From Bog-159 sp049520215 (GTDB taxonomy: Bacteria > Acidobacteriota > Terriglobia > Bryobacterales > Bryobacteraceae), in NCBI GenBank assembly GCA_049520215.1, contig JBEKPZ010000009.1:1-64000 (forward strand): a stretch of DNA of 64,000 nt. Reading direction: 5' to 3'. Made by a program: the position numbers and the translations under genes. The notes beneath the pieces were generated by a model. It saw nothing but the letters and a program-made list of their open reading frames with translations, did no database searches and was not told where the DNA came from. Below are positions 27,817 to 37,147 of this stretch, in pieces; position 1 is the stretch's first letter, and the number at the start of each line of letters is the position of its first letter.

Positions 27817-28302
27817 TTGTGGAGATTATACACGTTTCCGCAGTGCTGTGGCGCAAATGCGCAAGTGTAAAATAGGGACGCGCGCCCGATATCAATTTTG
27901 TAACAAGGCGTACATTGCTGAAAACAAATGGCTTACAACTAATTATGAGTTTACGGAGGCTACGTTACCGGGCCTTAACTCCTTTATTTCGGCCTGCCAT
28001 TCAAACCCAATCGCCCAGTGGCGTAACTAAAATGTACTAGCGTCCTCAACAGCGGCGGGTTACACTCGCCCATCGTAGCGAACGCCAATAGTGTAATCGG
28101 AGGAGCCGGATTGTGCGTCGTGTTAACAAGGGTCACAAGACAATAATAAAGGCCTGAAAGTCCTTGACTTGGCGGTGTAGTAGGGTTATGCTACTCCCAA
28201 ACGATTAGTTCCAGCCTTCGCGGCGCGCCTTGTCTTTGGCGGCTTGGGAGGCCATCTTTGCAGGTTAGAGAAGTACAAATTAGAGGTTAGAAAAGGGGTT
28301 AA
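27817..28302. other. AT-richer regulatory spacer upstream of the TonB receptor
   Basis: Nearly 490 bases without a convincing gene and visibly lower in GC than the flanks. It separates the divergent malectin sensor and TonB receptor genes and should hold both promoters. A good sigma-70-type promoter is at 28164-28192. Short tandem words occur near the receptor start (AGGTTAGA at about 28261 and again near 28282). Confidence 0.6.
28164..28192 (+). promoter_or_regulatory. Sigma-70-type promoter for the TonB receptor
   Basis: TTGACT at 28164-28169 and TATGCT at 28187-28192, separated by exactly 17 bases, about 110 bases before the receptor ATG. The -35 matches consensus at five of six positions and the -10 at four of six. 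No -24/-12 element is seen. Confidence 0.6.
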
Positions 28303-31300
28303 ATGAATACACCAGATCGGATGCCGATCTCCGTTATAGCTCGGCACAGTCATCCGGGAAGATCTTTCTGGTTGTTGGGACTACTGATTGTGGCCTTGGC
28401 GTTCTCGCAACTGCCTGTACTCGCGCAGTTCTCTAGCGGGTCGATAGGTGCCACGGTCACCGACGCCACGGGCGCGGTTGTCCCCAATGCGAAAGTCGTC
28501 CTGAAAAACGAGACAAACAACAGCCTGCGCGACAGTGTCACGAACAGCGCCGGAGATTTCGATTTCCCGTCGCTTTCGCCGGCAACCTACACCGTCACGA
28601 TCACCGCTGCGGGTTTGCAGACCTTTGAAGAAACCGGTATCGTGCTGACGCAGGGTTCGCCCGTGCGCCTGCCAACCATCGTTCTCCAGGTCCAATCCAC
28701 CAAGCAGGAAGTCGAGGTTATCGCCGGTGCCGACGTAGTGGTGCCGGTCGATACCGGACAAGCCAGCCAGACGCTCAACAGGAACATGGTCGAGAACCTC
28801 TCGATCGTAGGGCGCGATGCGGCTGAGTTGATCAAAATCATGCCCGGCATGGGAGCCACCAATGGACTCGGCCAAGGCATGTGGAACAGCCAAACGACGA
28901 TGAGCAACAACGGGCCCATCGGCAACTTTTCCGCCCAAGGCACTCAGCCCAATGGTGCCATGACCATGACTTCGGATGGCGCGAACCTGCTGGACCCCGG
29001 CAACCAGGGCACCCAGACCGCCAACATCAACCAGAACCAGGTTCAGGAGGTTTCGATCCTCACGTCGGCCTACGGCGCGGAATTCGCGAAAGGCCCGATC
29101 ACGTTCCAAGCCATCGGCAAGAGCGGCGGCGCCCAGTTCCATGGAGGCGCCTATCTTTATGCCCGCAATGGCGTGTTCGATTCCAACGGTTCCTACAATA
29201 ACAGCCAGAAGGCAGCCCGGCCCGATAGCAGCTACTATTATCCCGGCGGCGACTTTGGCGGCCCAGTGATCGTCCCCCACACCAATTTCAACAAGAACCA
29301 CGACAAGTTGTTCTTTTACGCCGCGTATGAGTACATGAAACAGAGTCCGGCGGGCAGCTTGCAGCAATATTTTGTGCCCACGTCGCAGATGGAGGCGGGC
29401 AACTTCACGCCCGCGTATCTTGCAACTCTGGGGCCGAAAGTCTCCAGTTCCGGACCGCGCAACCTCGTGAGCGCAACCCCCAGTTCCTCGTTGGTCCCTA
29501 ATGGCCAGATCCCGCAAACCTCGATCGATCCGAATTCGTTGGCAATCATGAAACTGATGCCCCAGGGGAACGTCGATCCGGTAACGAATGGGACGGGCTC
29601 CAACTACGAGTGGTTCGACGGACCGCCGGTGAATCGCTGGGAGCTCCGGCTGCGCGGCGACTACAACATCAACGACAAAACCAAGCTGTTCTTCTCCTGG
29701 AATAAGCAGATCGAGCACGACCAGAACCCGGTTGCCATCTGGTGGACGATCGGCGGGTCTCTGCCTTATCCCACACCTCAGAATGCCAACCAGAACTCCA
29801 ATGTTTACAGCGCGAACTTGGTACACGTGTTCAGCCCCACGCTGACCAACGAGTTCATCTTCGCGGAAGCCACCTTCCTCAACCCGATCATAATGAGCAA
29901 CCCGGCCGCGGTGAACCCCACCAACATCGGATTCAACATGACCGGCCTGTTCTCTAACCCGTATACGCCGCAGATGCCCAACACCTTCGGCTGGAGCGGC
30001 CAAAGCGCGGCGTCGATCGGTTTCGCCACCTATCAATATGGCGAGCCATTTACGCCCACGCCCGCGAATGGTTTCGGCAAGCTGTCGCAGACGCCGCAAA
30101 TCAGCGACAACGTGACCAAGATCCAGGGCGCCCACACCATCAAGGCCGGCTTCTACTGGGACTACGCCCGCAATTACCAGACCAGCGGCACCGAGGCTGG
30201 CGGGACCAACGGGGCCATGGAATTCGATCCCTGGCACAATACCAGCACCGGTAACCCCTTGGCCGACTGGGTCATGGGCCGTGGTGAAGGCTTCAACCAG
30301 GACAACAAAGAGATTGTGCAGGATATGAAGTACCACCAGGTTTCGTTCTTCCTGAACGACCAGTGGAAGGCCAGCCGCAGGCTCACGCTCACCGGCGGTC
30401 TGCGCTTCGAGCATATGGGCAATTGGATACCCAACGACAGCCAGGGCGTTGCCGTTTGGGATGGCGCCGCATATAACAATAATTCGCCCACAGCCGCCTC
30501 CAACCCGGCGCCCGGCTATACGGGGCTGGAATGGCACTCTATCGATCCCTCCATCCCGTTGTCGGGCTTCCCGTCGAAGACGCTCTTTATCGAGCCGCGC
30601 TTCGGCTTCGCTTACGACATCTTCGGGAACGGCAAAACCGTGTTTCGCGGCGGCGCTGGCCTGTTCCGGTACCAGATTGCTTACAATACCGCCAGTTCGG
30701 GTTACAACTATCCGCTTGGCGAGGTAACGCAAGGTGTCACTAGCCAATGCTGCGTGGGCTGGAATAATTTCCAGCAATACTCAGCCGCGCTGGGGGCCCC
30801 AGGGCTCGGTGGCAGTGTTTCGCCCCTCACCATGGGCGACGCAACCACACCCCATACCTGGACCTACAATGTAACGATTTCGCAGCGGGTGCCTTGGCGC
30901 TCGGTTGCGGAATTCCAATATGCCGGCAACCGCTCGTATGACCTGCTGTCCAATGGAGGGAATGCCGGCGGCGGCTTGGGGAACATTGACTTGATCCCGG
31001 TCGGTGGGTTCTTCGGGACCGATCCGATCACCGGCATAAACTATTGCGGCGCGCTCGTTAATGGCGCCTGCTCCAAGCAACAGCCTGTGGGGTATACGGC
31101 GGGGACCACCACGTTTACGGGCTTTCCAAACACCAACGACTTCTACCCGCTCCACAACTATACGGCGGTCAATTTGCAGGGCCACCTCAGCTATGCCAAT
31201 TACAACGCGTTCATCACCACTTGGCAGAAGCAATCCGGACGCGCCACCTTCACCGCGAATTACACCTTCAGCAAGAACCTGGGAATTCGCGATGGAGAGA

Positions 31301-31992
31301 GCGCCAACGGCCCGCAAGACGGAGAAGGCTACGATCCGTTCAACGTTAAGGACTCCTACGGCGTGCTGGCCTGGGATCACACCCACATCATCAACGCCGC
31401 CTACGTCATCAATCTGCCCGCTCCCGTGAAAGACAACAAACTCATTGGAGGGGTGGTGAATGGCTGGGTCCTCTCGGGCATTACGCAGTTCCAGAGCGGC
31501 GCGCCCATTCAGCCCAACACCGGCTATGGGCTCAACATCGGGTGGCCAACCCAAATGCAACCCTCGGACTGGCTTGGCACCAACGCGATTCCGGACACCA
31601 TGCCGGTTCTCACTTGCGATCCGCGCAAGAATCTGAGCTCCGGCCAGTATTTCAATCCGAACTGTTTCGCGCCGCCTACCAACCACCAGCAGGGCGACCT
31701 GATCTGGCCGTACATCAAGGGGCCCGCTTTCTTCAACAGCGACCTCGCGATTTACAAGGACTTCCTCTTCAAGGAGCACCAGAAGGTCGAGTTCAGGTTC
31801 TCGGCGTTCAACTTCCTGAACCATCCTCTGGACCAATTGGGCATATCCGGCAATAGCGACCTCAGCTTGAACTTCTCCGGGCCCAATGGCACCTTGAGTC
31901 AAACCAACCTGAACGCGAGCACCAACGGCAAGGCGTTGTACAAAGACGAAGTGCCGCGCGTGATTGAGTTCGCAGTCAAGTACAACTTCTAA
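28303..31992 (+). CDS. TonB-dependent receptor with carboxypeptidase-regulatory-like domain (Oar-like)
   Basis: 1229 residues, an outer-membrane beta barrel. After a signal-anchor-like N-terminus (LLGLLIVALAFSQLPVLAQF) comes a carboxypeptidase-regulatory-like fold at ~45-130 (GATVTDATGAVVPNAKVVLK, YTVTITAAGLQTFEETGI). A plug region follows (MVENLSIVGRDAAELIKIMPG, VQEVSILTSAYGAEF), then the barrel with repeated aromatic strands ending FAVKYNF, a proper C-terminal beta signal. Such acidobacterial receptors probably import polysaccharide fragments using TonB energy. The sensor gene divergent from it and the nearby GH3 suggest a carbohydrate substrate. It has its own promoter and terminator, so it is monocistronic. 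Confidence 0.93.
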   Translation: MNTPDRMPISVIARHSHPGRSFWLLGLLIVALAFSQLPVLAQFSSGSIGATVTDATGAVVPNAKVVLKNETNNSLRDSVTNSAGDFDFPSLSPATYTVTITAAGLQTFEETGIVLTQGSPVRLPTIVLQVQSTKQEVEVIAGADVVVPVDTGQASQTLNRNMVENLSIVGRDAAELIKIMPGMGATNGLGQGMWNSQTTMSNNGPIGNFSAQGTQPNGAMTMTSDGANLLDPGNQGTQTANINQNQVQEVSILTSAYGAEFAKGPITFQAIGKSGGAQFHGGAYLYARNGVFDSNGSYNNSQKAARPDSSYYYPGGDFGGPVIVPHTNFNKNHDKLFFYAAYEYMKQSPAGSLQQYFVPTSQMEAGNFTPAYLATLGPKVSSSGPRNLVSATPSSSLVPNGQIPQTSIDPNSLAIMKLMPQGNVDPVTNGTGSNYEWFDGPPVNRWELRLRGDYNINDKTKLFFSWNKQIEHDQNPVAIWWTIGGSLPYPTPQNANQNSNVYSANLVHVFSPTLTNEFIFAEATFLNPIIMSNPAAVNPTNIGFNMTGLFSNPYTPQMPNTFGWSGQSAASIGFATYQYGEPFTPTPANGFGKLSQTPQISDNVTKIQGAHTIKAGFYWDYARNYQTSGTEAGGTNGAMEFDPWHNTSTGNPLADWVMGRGEGFNQDNKEIVQDMKYHQVSFFLNDQWKASRRLTLTGGLRFEHMGNWIPNDSQGVAVWDGAAYNNNSPTAASNPAPGYTGLEWHSIDPSIPLSGFPSKTLFIEPRFGFAYDIFGNGKTVFRGGAGLFRYQIAYNTASSGYNYPLGEVTQGVTSQCCVGWNNFQQYSAALGAPGLGGSVSPLTMGDATTPHTWTYNVTISQRVPWRSVAEFQYAGNRSYDLLSNGGNAGGGLGNIDLIPVGGFFGTDPITGINYCGALVNGACSKQQPVGYTAGTTTFTGFPNTNDFYPLHNYTAVNLQGHLSYANYNAFITTWQKQSGRATFTANYTFSKNLGIRDGESANGPQDGEGYDPFNVKDSYGVLAWDHTHIINAAYVINLPAPVKDNKLIGGVVNGWVLSGITQFQSGAPIQPNTGYGLNIGWPTQMQPSDWLGTNAIPDTMPVLTCDPRKNLSSGQYFNPNCFAPPTNHQQGDLIWPYIKGPAFFNSDLAIYKDFLFKEHQKVEFRFSAFNFLNHPLDQLGISGNSDLSLNFSGPNGTLSQTNLNASTNGKALYKDEVPRVIEFAVKYNF

Positions 31993-32019
31993 GCTTCGTT
32001 CGCGAGGCTGGAATCAATC

Positions 32020-32052
32020 GAGGGGGTGGCGCAAGCCGCCCCCTCTTTTTTT
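32020..32052 (+). terminator. Intrinsic terminator of the TonB receptor gene
   Basis: GAGGGGGTGGC pairs with GCCGCCCCCTC around a GCAA tetraloop, followed by seven T. It starts 28 bases after the stop. Strong stem, GNRA loop and T-run make this a confident rho-independent terminator. Confidence 0.92.
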
Positions 32053-32274
32053 GCGGGCCAGGCGCTCCGTCATACACTGGGCGCGCCAGAACTGAGACAC
32101 CCTGTGCCTTGCCGTTTGAGCCGGGTGCCGACCACCACTCTGCATCCCGCCTCGGGCGCAGACGCCATCATCGCCCTGCGCTGCTCGAAGCTCGGCGGAC
32201 GCTTTGGGCGGCCTCTCAGGCCGCCAGTCGCTAGTGTATTGCCCACCACGCCGAAGCCTGCGCCACAGGCCGGC

Positions 32275-32739
32275 TCAGTGTGGGTAAGATCCCGCGATCT
32301 TCTTCACCAATCCGTGGAAGCGGTGGTACCATGCCCCGCCGGGAAGAAACATGAACGGGCACTCACCGGGAATCACCCCCATGCCGTTCGACTCGCAGAA
32401 ATGGATAGCGTCGGCGGTCGCCGCCCCTGCACCGCCGGCACGGTACATCCAAACGTGTTTGATGCCTGCGCCAGGGCAGTCCCGCACCAGCGTATCTGTT
32501 ACCGCCGGCGCCGTCATGAAGAGGACCCCCTCGACCGGCGGCTGAACCTCCTGCAACCGGGCAAAGCACGGCTGCCCTTCGATCTCACCGGCGTCCGGAT
32601 TCACCGGCACGGCCTGGTATCCCCGCGCCAGAAACTCGCGAAAAAGCATTCGCGAGAAGTCCTTCGGCTGGCGCGAAACGCCCACGAAAGCGAACCGCTT
32701 CAGGTTCAGAAAATCGCGTATCTCTTGCATGCTGGTCAT
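32275..32739 (-). CDS. CoA-binding domain protein (YccU-like)
   Basis: 154 residues. A Rossmann-like CoA-binding domain: FAFVGVSRQPKDFSRMLFRE (glycine/serine loop), YQAVPVNPDAGEIEGQPCF, VEGVLFMTAPAVT, and the C-terminal GMGVIPGECPFMFL. The family is widespread, cytoplasmic and of uncertain physiological role. It is single, with the convergent receptor terminator on one side and a tandem repeat on the other. Confidence 0.88.
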   Translation of the reverse strand: MTSMQEIRDFLNLKRFAFVGVSRQPKDFSRMLFREFLARGYQAVPVNPDAGEIEGQPCFARLQEVQPPVEGVLFMTAPAVTDTLVRDCPGAGIKHVWMYRAGGAGAATADAIHFCESNGMGVIPGECPFMFLPGGAWYHRFHGLVKKIAGSYPH

Positions 32740-32765
32740 AATCGGACTCCACTGTCCCGATTATA

Positions 32766-32838
32766 CCGAGCCGCGACCGTAGCGAGCCGCGACCATACCG
32801 AGCCGCGACCGTACCGAGCCGCGACCGTGAGGGAGCGG
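32766..32838 (+). repeat. Four tandem 16-bp units of the GAGCCGCGACCG repeat
   Basis: Units CCGAGCCGCGACCGTA at 32766, 32782, 32798 and 32814, with changes only in the first base or last bases, then AGGGAGCGG. Single copies of the same word, followed by AGGGA, occur at 34555 and, in coding sequence, at 42004. Confidence 0.9.
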
Positions 32839-32850
32839 CCTCTCGCGCCC

Positions 32851-34455
32851 CTACCCGCCAATCTGCCGGAACAACCAGAACAAAAAACCGGACAGCAGGA
32901 TCGATGCGGGCAGCGTCAGCACCCAAGCCATCCCCAGGTTGCGCACCGTCCCCCATTGCAGGCCCGAGTGGTTGGCCGCCATGGTCCCCGCCACGCCCGA
33001 AGAAAGCACGTGCGTCGTGCTCACCGGCATGCCGAACCAATCCGCCGCGCCGATCGTAGCCATCGCCGTGATCTCCGCCGCCGCGCCCTGCGCATAAGTC
33101 AGGTGATCCTTCCCGATCTTCGATCCCACCGTAACCACGATGCGTTTCCAGCCCACCATGGTGCCCAGCCCCAATGCCATAGCCACTGCCACCTTCACCC
33201 ACAGGGGAATGAACTTGGTGGCGTTGTCGATGTGCTTCTTGTAATTCGCGAGCACGGCCACTTCAGCCGTGGTGAACGCCGGCTTTCCCGACCTCTGCAT
33301 CAGACGCAACGACTCGCTCACCACGTACATGTCGTTGCGGAAGTTCGGCGTGCGCCCGGCCGGCACGTGCTTGAGTTCCTTGTACAGGGACATCTGGTTG
33401 CCGATATCGTTGACCATGGTGCGCAACGCCAGCATCGTGTTGGCATTGAATTCCCGCGTGCGGATGTAAGCGGTCGCGTCGTCCCGCGCGTCGCCGATCA
33501 CCGCGTTGGGTGAAACGTAGCGCGACAGAACGTCGGCCGCCTGAGTGGATACCATGACGAATTCCTGCGACTCCCGCGCCGTCACGGCGTGATTCAAAGC
33601 GTAGGCCGTGGGCACCGTGCCGATGAGAATCAGCATGATCAACCCCATGCCCTTCTGCCCGTCGTTGGAGCCGTGCGCGAAGCTCACGCCCGTGCAGGTC
33701 AGCACCAGCAGCGCGCGGATCCACAGCGGCGGCGGCGCGTCCCCTTCGGGAGCGGTGTATAGCCGTTTGTCCGGAACCAGGAATTTGGTAACCAGCAGCA
33801 GCAGCCCGGCGCACACAAACCCCACGATCGGCGAAACCAGCAGCGTCTTGCCGATATTCGCCGCCTGCCCCCAATCCACGCCGCTGGTGCCCGTCTTCAC
33901 AGCCATAAGTTGGTTGGCGATGCCCACTCCGATGATCGAGCCGATCAGCGTGTGCGAGCTGGAATTGGGCAGTCCGAAGTACCACGTGCCCAAATTCCAG
34001 ATGATGGCCGCCACCAGCAGCGCGAATACCATCGCAAACCCCGCGCCGCTGCCTACTTGCAGAATCAACTCCACGGGCAACAGCGAGATGATCCCAAAGG
34101 CCACCAGGCCGCTCGACAACACCACTCCCAGGAAATTAAAGAACCCCGACCAGACCACGGCTATGTGCGGCTCCAGCGAGTGTGTATAGATCACCGTGGC
34201 TACGGCGTTGGCCGTGTCGTGGAAGCCGTTCACAAACTCGAATCCCAGCGCCGTCAGCAGCGCCACGCCCAAAAGCAAATACGCAAATGTGCTGGCCGTG
34301 CGCACACCCGAAATATCCGAAAGCAGGTTGATCGCGGCGTACCCGACGCCCGATACCAGGATCACGCCAAAAACCAGCATTCCTGCCTTGCTGGGAGACT
34401 TCTCAAGCTTCGCATGTACGGTCGCGCTCGCGGTTGCGGTTGCAGCAGTCGCCAT
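32851..34455 (-). CDS. PiT-family inorganic phosphate transporter
   Basis: 534 residues from ATG 34455, which is preceded by GGAGG at 6 bases (an in-frame GTG 12 bases earlier is less likely). About ten membrane helices. The duplicated PiT signature is present: GFHDTANAVATVIYTHSLEP in the N-half and FAHGSNDGQKGMGLIMLI in the C-half, with a long hydrophilic loop (about residues 300-405) between. GLPNSSSHTLIGSIIG and GMPVSTTHVLSSGVAG are the second repeated motif. It imports phosphate with protons or sodium. No PhoU-like partner is adjacent, but the central helical loop could be regulatory. Confidence 0.94.
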   Translation of the reverse strand: MATAATATASATVHAKLEKSPSKAGMLVFGVILVSGVGYAAINLLSDISGVRTASTFAYLLLGVALLTALGFEFVNGFHDTANAVATVIYTHSLEPHIAVVWSGFFNFLGVVLSSGLVAFGIISLLPVELILQVGSGAGFAMVFALLVAAIIWNLGTWYFGLPNSSSHTLIGSIIGVGIANQLMAVKTGTSGVDWGQAANIGKTLLVSPIVGFVCAGLLLLVTKFLVPDKRLYTAPEGDAPPPLWIRALLVLTCTGVSFAHGSNDGQKGMGLIMLILIGTVPTAYALNHAVTARESQEFVMVSTQAADVLSRYVSPNAVIGDARDDATAYIRTREFNANTMLALRTMVNDIGNQMSLYKELKHVPAGRTPNFRNDMYVVSESLRLMQRSGKPAFTTAEVAVLANYKKHIDNATKFIPLWVKVAVAMALGLGTMVGWKRIVVTVGSKIGKDHLTYAQGAAAEITAMATIGAADWFGMPVSTTHVLSSGVAGTMAANHSGLQWGTVRNLGMAWVLTLPASILLSGFLFWLFRQIGG

Positions 34456-34554
34456 AGTGCCCTCCACACTCTAAGACTGGTTGAACTTCGCAGCATACTA
34501 CATCGCGCCGCAGCTCAAATTACAGGAGGGTTACACTTGCGTTAAGGGATGCAT

Positions 34555-34650
34555 CCGAGCCGCGACCGTAAGGGATCGGAGCAGTGGGGCGGGCGCCCCC
34601 GCCCGCGGACCGGCGCCCTCGCCGGTTCACCGGCCGTAGGCCGGCAGGGG
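34555..34650 (+). repeat. Composite intergenic repeats (both families)
   Basis: 34555-34580 is a GAGCCGCGACCGTAAGGGA-type unit. 34584-34650 starts GTGGGGCGGGCGCCCCCGCC and runs through three GC-rich hairpins (GACCGGCGCCCTCGCCGGTTC, CCGGCCGTAGGCCGG). The two repeat families stand side by side. Confidence 0.8.
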
Positions 34651-34673
34651 TCCGCGTCTTCAACGGAGCGGTT

Positions 34674-35414
34674 TCAGTTCACCCATGGACCGCGGTCGGA
34701 GGGGTGCTTCCGCATGTACACCTGGAACTTCTTCTTGGCGCGCTGCATCTTGTAGTTGCGGTACCACCGGCGCACCTCGTACGTATCCACCTTCGGAAAA
34801 CGCACTTTCAGGTAAAGCAGGCCGAAAATCATCCCGCCCAGGTGCGCGACCTCGCTGACGGCGCCGTTGACGTTAAGCGATCCCAGCAGCGCCATCGCGC
34901 CATAAATCATCACGAAATACTTCGCCTGGATGGGAAACACGAAAAAGAAAAGGATTATCGTTTCTGGATAAAGCACACCGAAAGCCAGCAGCACTCCAAA
35001 GATGGCCCCGGATGCGCCGATCGTTCCCCTCGGGTCGCCCAACAACATTTTTACGGTGACGTCGCAAACCCCCGCGCCGATCCCGCACAGAAAATAGTAC
35101 TTCAGAAACTTCCGCGTTCCCCAGTCTCTTTCCAGCGTGGCGCCGAACATCCACAGCGTGAGCATGTTGAAGAGCAGGTGCAGGATACTGCCATGCAGGA
35201 ACAGGTAGGTCGCCAGTTCCCAGATGGCGAAATGGTAAACCACCGCCCGGGGGACCAAAGCGAACGGACTGAAAATGTCCCCGAAGCCGGCCTGTTGTGC
35301 CAGGTAGCCCAGCACGAAGACCGCGGTATTGCTAATGAGCAGCCATTTCACGCCATTCGGGAAATTACCCGATGAAAAAATGGCGTTTAATCTGTACCGG
35401 GTGCTGTGCTGCAT
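34674..35414 (-). CDS. Rhomboid family intramembrane serine protease
   Basis: 246 residues with six to seven hydrophobic segments. The rhomboid signature is complete: HGSILHLLFNML (HxxxxHxxxN), the catalytic Ser in GASGAIFGVLLAF, and the catalytic His in VAHLGGMIFGLL. It cleaves substrates within the membrane; the bacterial substrate is unknown. The C-terminal ~50 residues are basic and cytoplasmic (WYRNYKMQRAKKKFQVYMRK). It is single, flanked by repeat elements on both sides. Confidence 0.93.
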   Translation of the reverse strand: MQHSTRYRLNAIFSSGNFPNGVKWLLISNTAVFVLGYLAQQAGFGDIFSPFALVPRAVVYHFAIWELATYLFLHGSILHLLFNMLTLWMFGATLERDWGTRKFLKYYFLCGIGAGVCDVTVKMLLGDPRGTIGASGAIFGVLLAFGVLYPETIILFFFVFPIQAKYFVMIYGAMALLGSLNVNGAVSEVAHLGGMIFGLLYLKVRFPKVDTYEVRRWYRNYKMQRAKKKFQVYMRKHPSDRGPWVN

Positions 35415-35450
35415 CGAGGCCCTAAACGGTTAGGATACCATTCTCCTCTT

Positions 35451-35494
35451 GTGGGGCAGGTTGCCAACCTGCAGGCCGATTGTCAATCGGCCTT
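35451..35494 (+). repeat. GTGGGGC twin-hairpin repeat (GGTTGCCAACC variant)
   Basis: GTGGGGCAGGTTGCCAACCT then GCAGGCCGATTGTCAATCGG and CCTT: two hairpins, AGGTTGCCAACCT and GGCCGATTGTCAATCGGCC. Almost identical to the copy at 37104. Confidence 0.88.
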
Positions 35495-35498
35495 GCAG

Positions 35499-35798
35499 TC
35501 ACGATCGCGCCTTCTCCTCCGCTCGCCCATACCGGTTCAAAAGGTACGAGCCGGTCTGCAGCAATCCGGCGAAAGCGAACCACACCTGCCAGTGCGAGAA
35601 CAAGCCCTTGCGGATGGCGAAATCGCTGGCCCAGTGCGGGTCTTCCGCCAGCCGCCAGATACCCAGTGCCGCCGCCATCACCGCCCCGGGCGTCAGCAAC
35701 GACGCAAACGCCATCGCCACCCGCCGGTTCTTGCGCCGCTTGCGCTCCACTTTCGAACCTTTCCCAAAGCGGATGCGGACCACCATCTTGCTTACCAC
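35499..35798 (-). CDS. Small unknown membrane protein
   Basis: 99 residues with a very basic N-terminus (RIRFGKGSKVERKRRKNRR) followed by two hydrophobic segments (VAMAFASLLTPGAVMAAALG and WQVWFAFAGLLQTGSYLL). No family recognised. It lies alone between the rhomboid gene and the oxidoreductase gene, on the opposite strand to the latter. The size, composition and membrane pattern favour a real gene, but the evidence is modest. Confidence 0.6.
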   Translation of the reverse strand: MVSKMVVRIRFGKGSKVERKRRKNRRVAMAFASLLTPGAVMAAALGIWRLAEDPHWASDFAIRKGLFSHWQVWFAFAGLLQTGSYLLNRYGRAEEKARS

Positions 35799-35846
35799 TC
35801 TATCAGCAATTGAGTTAAATTAGTCGCTTCGGAAAGAAGGCAAATC

Positions 35847-36998
35847 ATGATTCACAGACTGAAGGCTGCTGTTTTCGGCACGGGCTTCGTGGGGCGCGTG
35901 CACCTGGAAGGGATTCGCCGCTTGGGCTTCGTCCAGGTCTACGCCATCGGCGAGAGCCAGAAGGAGAAGGCCCGCCGCCTGGGCGAAGAGTTCCACGTCG
36001 ATAAGACCGCCAGCGACTACCACCTGATTCTGGACGATCCCGAAGTGGATGTGGTCCACGTGTGCACGCCGAACGCGCTGCACTTCCCCATGGTGACCGA
36101 CGCGCTCAACGCGGGCAAGCACGTAATCTGCGAGAAACCCTTGTCCACTTCCGTCGAGAACGCGCGCAAGCTGGCCGCTCTCGCCAAGGAAAAGAACCTG
36201 CGCAACTGCACGTTCCACAACCTGCGCTTCTACCCCATCGTGCAGCAGATGCGCCGTATGCGCGAAGCCGGCGAGCTAGGCGAGATCCTGGTGGTACAGG
36301 GCGGCTATTCGCAGGATTGGCTGCTCTACGATACCGATTGGAACTGGCGCATCGACTCCACATCCAACGGCCCGTCGCGCTGCATGGCCGATATCGGCTC
36401 GCACTGGTGCGATATGGCCGAACACGTCACCGGCCAGCGCATCACGTCGGTGTGCGCCGACCTGCAGACGTTCCATAAGACCCGCAAGCGGCCCAAGAAA
36501 TCCATCGAGACCTTCGCCGGCAAAACCCTGAACCCGGAAGACTATGACGAAGTGCCCATCGACACCGAGGATTTCGGCGCGGTGCTCTTCCGCATGGGCG
36601 ACCGCACCCGTGGCGCATTCACCGCCAGTCAGGTCAACGCGGGTCGCAAGAACGGTCTGAGCCTGGAAGTCTACGGCAGCAAGGCGTCGGTGGCCTGGAA
36701 CCAGGAGCGGCCCGACGAACTGTGGATCGGACACCGCAATACGCCCAACGAGATCATCATCAAGGACCCGTCGCTATTGCTACCCGCCGCGCGCCCCTAC
36801 GCCGATCTGCCGGGCGGCCACAGCGAGGGTTACGACGACACCTTCAAGCAGTTGTTTCGCCGCTTCTATCGCTCCGTGGAAGAACCTTCCGCGCCCATCG
36901 AGTATCCGCAATTCGTGGACGGCCTGCGCCAATTGCAGATCCTCGACGCCGAACTCGCCTCCACCGCCGCGCGCGCCTGGATGGACGTGTCCAGCTAG
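35847..36998 (+). CDS. Gfo/Idh/MocA family oxidoreductase
   Basis: 383 residues. The N-terminal NAD(P)-binding fold has GTGFVGRVHLEGI, and the EKP motif is CEKPLSTSVENARKLA. The C-terminal domain carries GSHWCDMAEHV. These enzymes oxidise or reduce sugars, inositols and derivatives with NAD(P). There is no signal peptide, in contrast to the second family member at 43421. The start has AAGGAAAG-like purines (GGAAAGAAGG) just upstream. Substrate unknown; it stands alone between repeats. Confidence 0.9.
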   Translation: MIHRLKAAVFGTGFVGRVHLEGIRRLGFVQVYAIGESQKEKARRLGEEFHVDKTASDYHLILDDPEVDVVHVCTPNALHFPMVTDALNAGKHVICEKPLSTSVENARKLAALAKEKNLRNCTFHNLRFYPIVQQMRRMREAGELGEILVVQGGYSQDWLLYDTDWNWRIDSTSNGPSRCMADIGSHWCDMAEHVTGQRITSVCADLQTFHKTRKRPKKSIETFAGKTLNPEDYDEVPIDTEDFGAVLFRMGDRTRGAFTASQVNAGRKNGLSLEVYGSKASVAWNQERPDELWIGHRNTPNEIIIKDPSLLLPAARPYADLPGGHSEGYDDTFKQLFRRFYRSVEEPSAPIEYPQFVDGLRQLQILDAELASTAARAWMDVSS

Positions 36999-37025
36999 TA
37001 TTTCTTGTACTGCTATCCATCAGTT

Positions 37026-37069
37026 GTGGGGCGGGCGTCTACGCCTGCAGCGGGTCTCCAGACCCGCTG
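37026..37069 (+). repeat. GTGGGGC twin-hairpin repeat
   Basis: GTGGGGCGGGCGTCTACGCC then GCAGCGGGTCTCCAGACCCG and CTGC. The second stem carries a paired substitution relative to the 7398 copy (AGCGGGT/ACCCGCT for GGCGGGT/ACCCGCC), which keeps pairing. Confidence 0.85.
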
Positions 37070-37103
37070 CGTCGATTTTCGGCCCGCGTTTCGTTGCCGC
37101 TAT

Positions 37104-37147
37104 GTGGGGCAGGTTGCCAACCTGCAGGCCGATTGTTAATCGGCCTT
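37104..37147 (+). repeat. GTGGGGC twin-hairpin repeat that supplies a gene's stop codon
   Basis: GTGGGGCAGGTTGCCAACCT then GCAGGCCGATTGTTAATCGG and CCTT. On the minus strand its second hairpin encodes the last residues (KAD) and the TAA stop of the M14 peptidase gene, which ends at 37136. Confidence 0.85.

Noticed and set aside
28381..30777. 798-codon open frame antisense to the TonB receptor
   Set aside because: Antisense shadow of a high-GC gene; the receptor frame has complete domain evidence.
32766..32829. 16-bp tandem units as a CRISPR or plasmid iteron array
   Set aside because: Units are directly adjacent with no spacers, and no replication gene is nearby; it is a short tandem expansion of a dispersed repeat.
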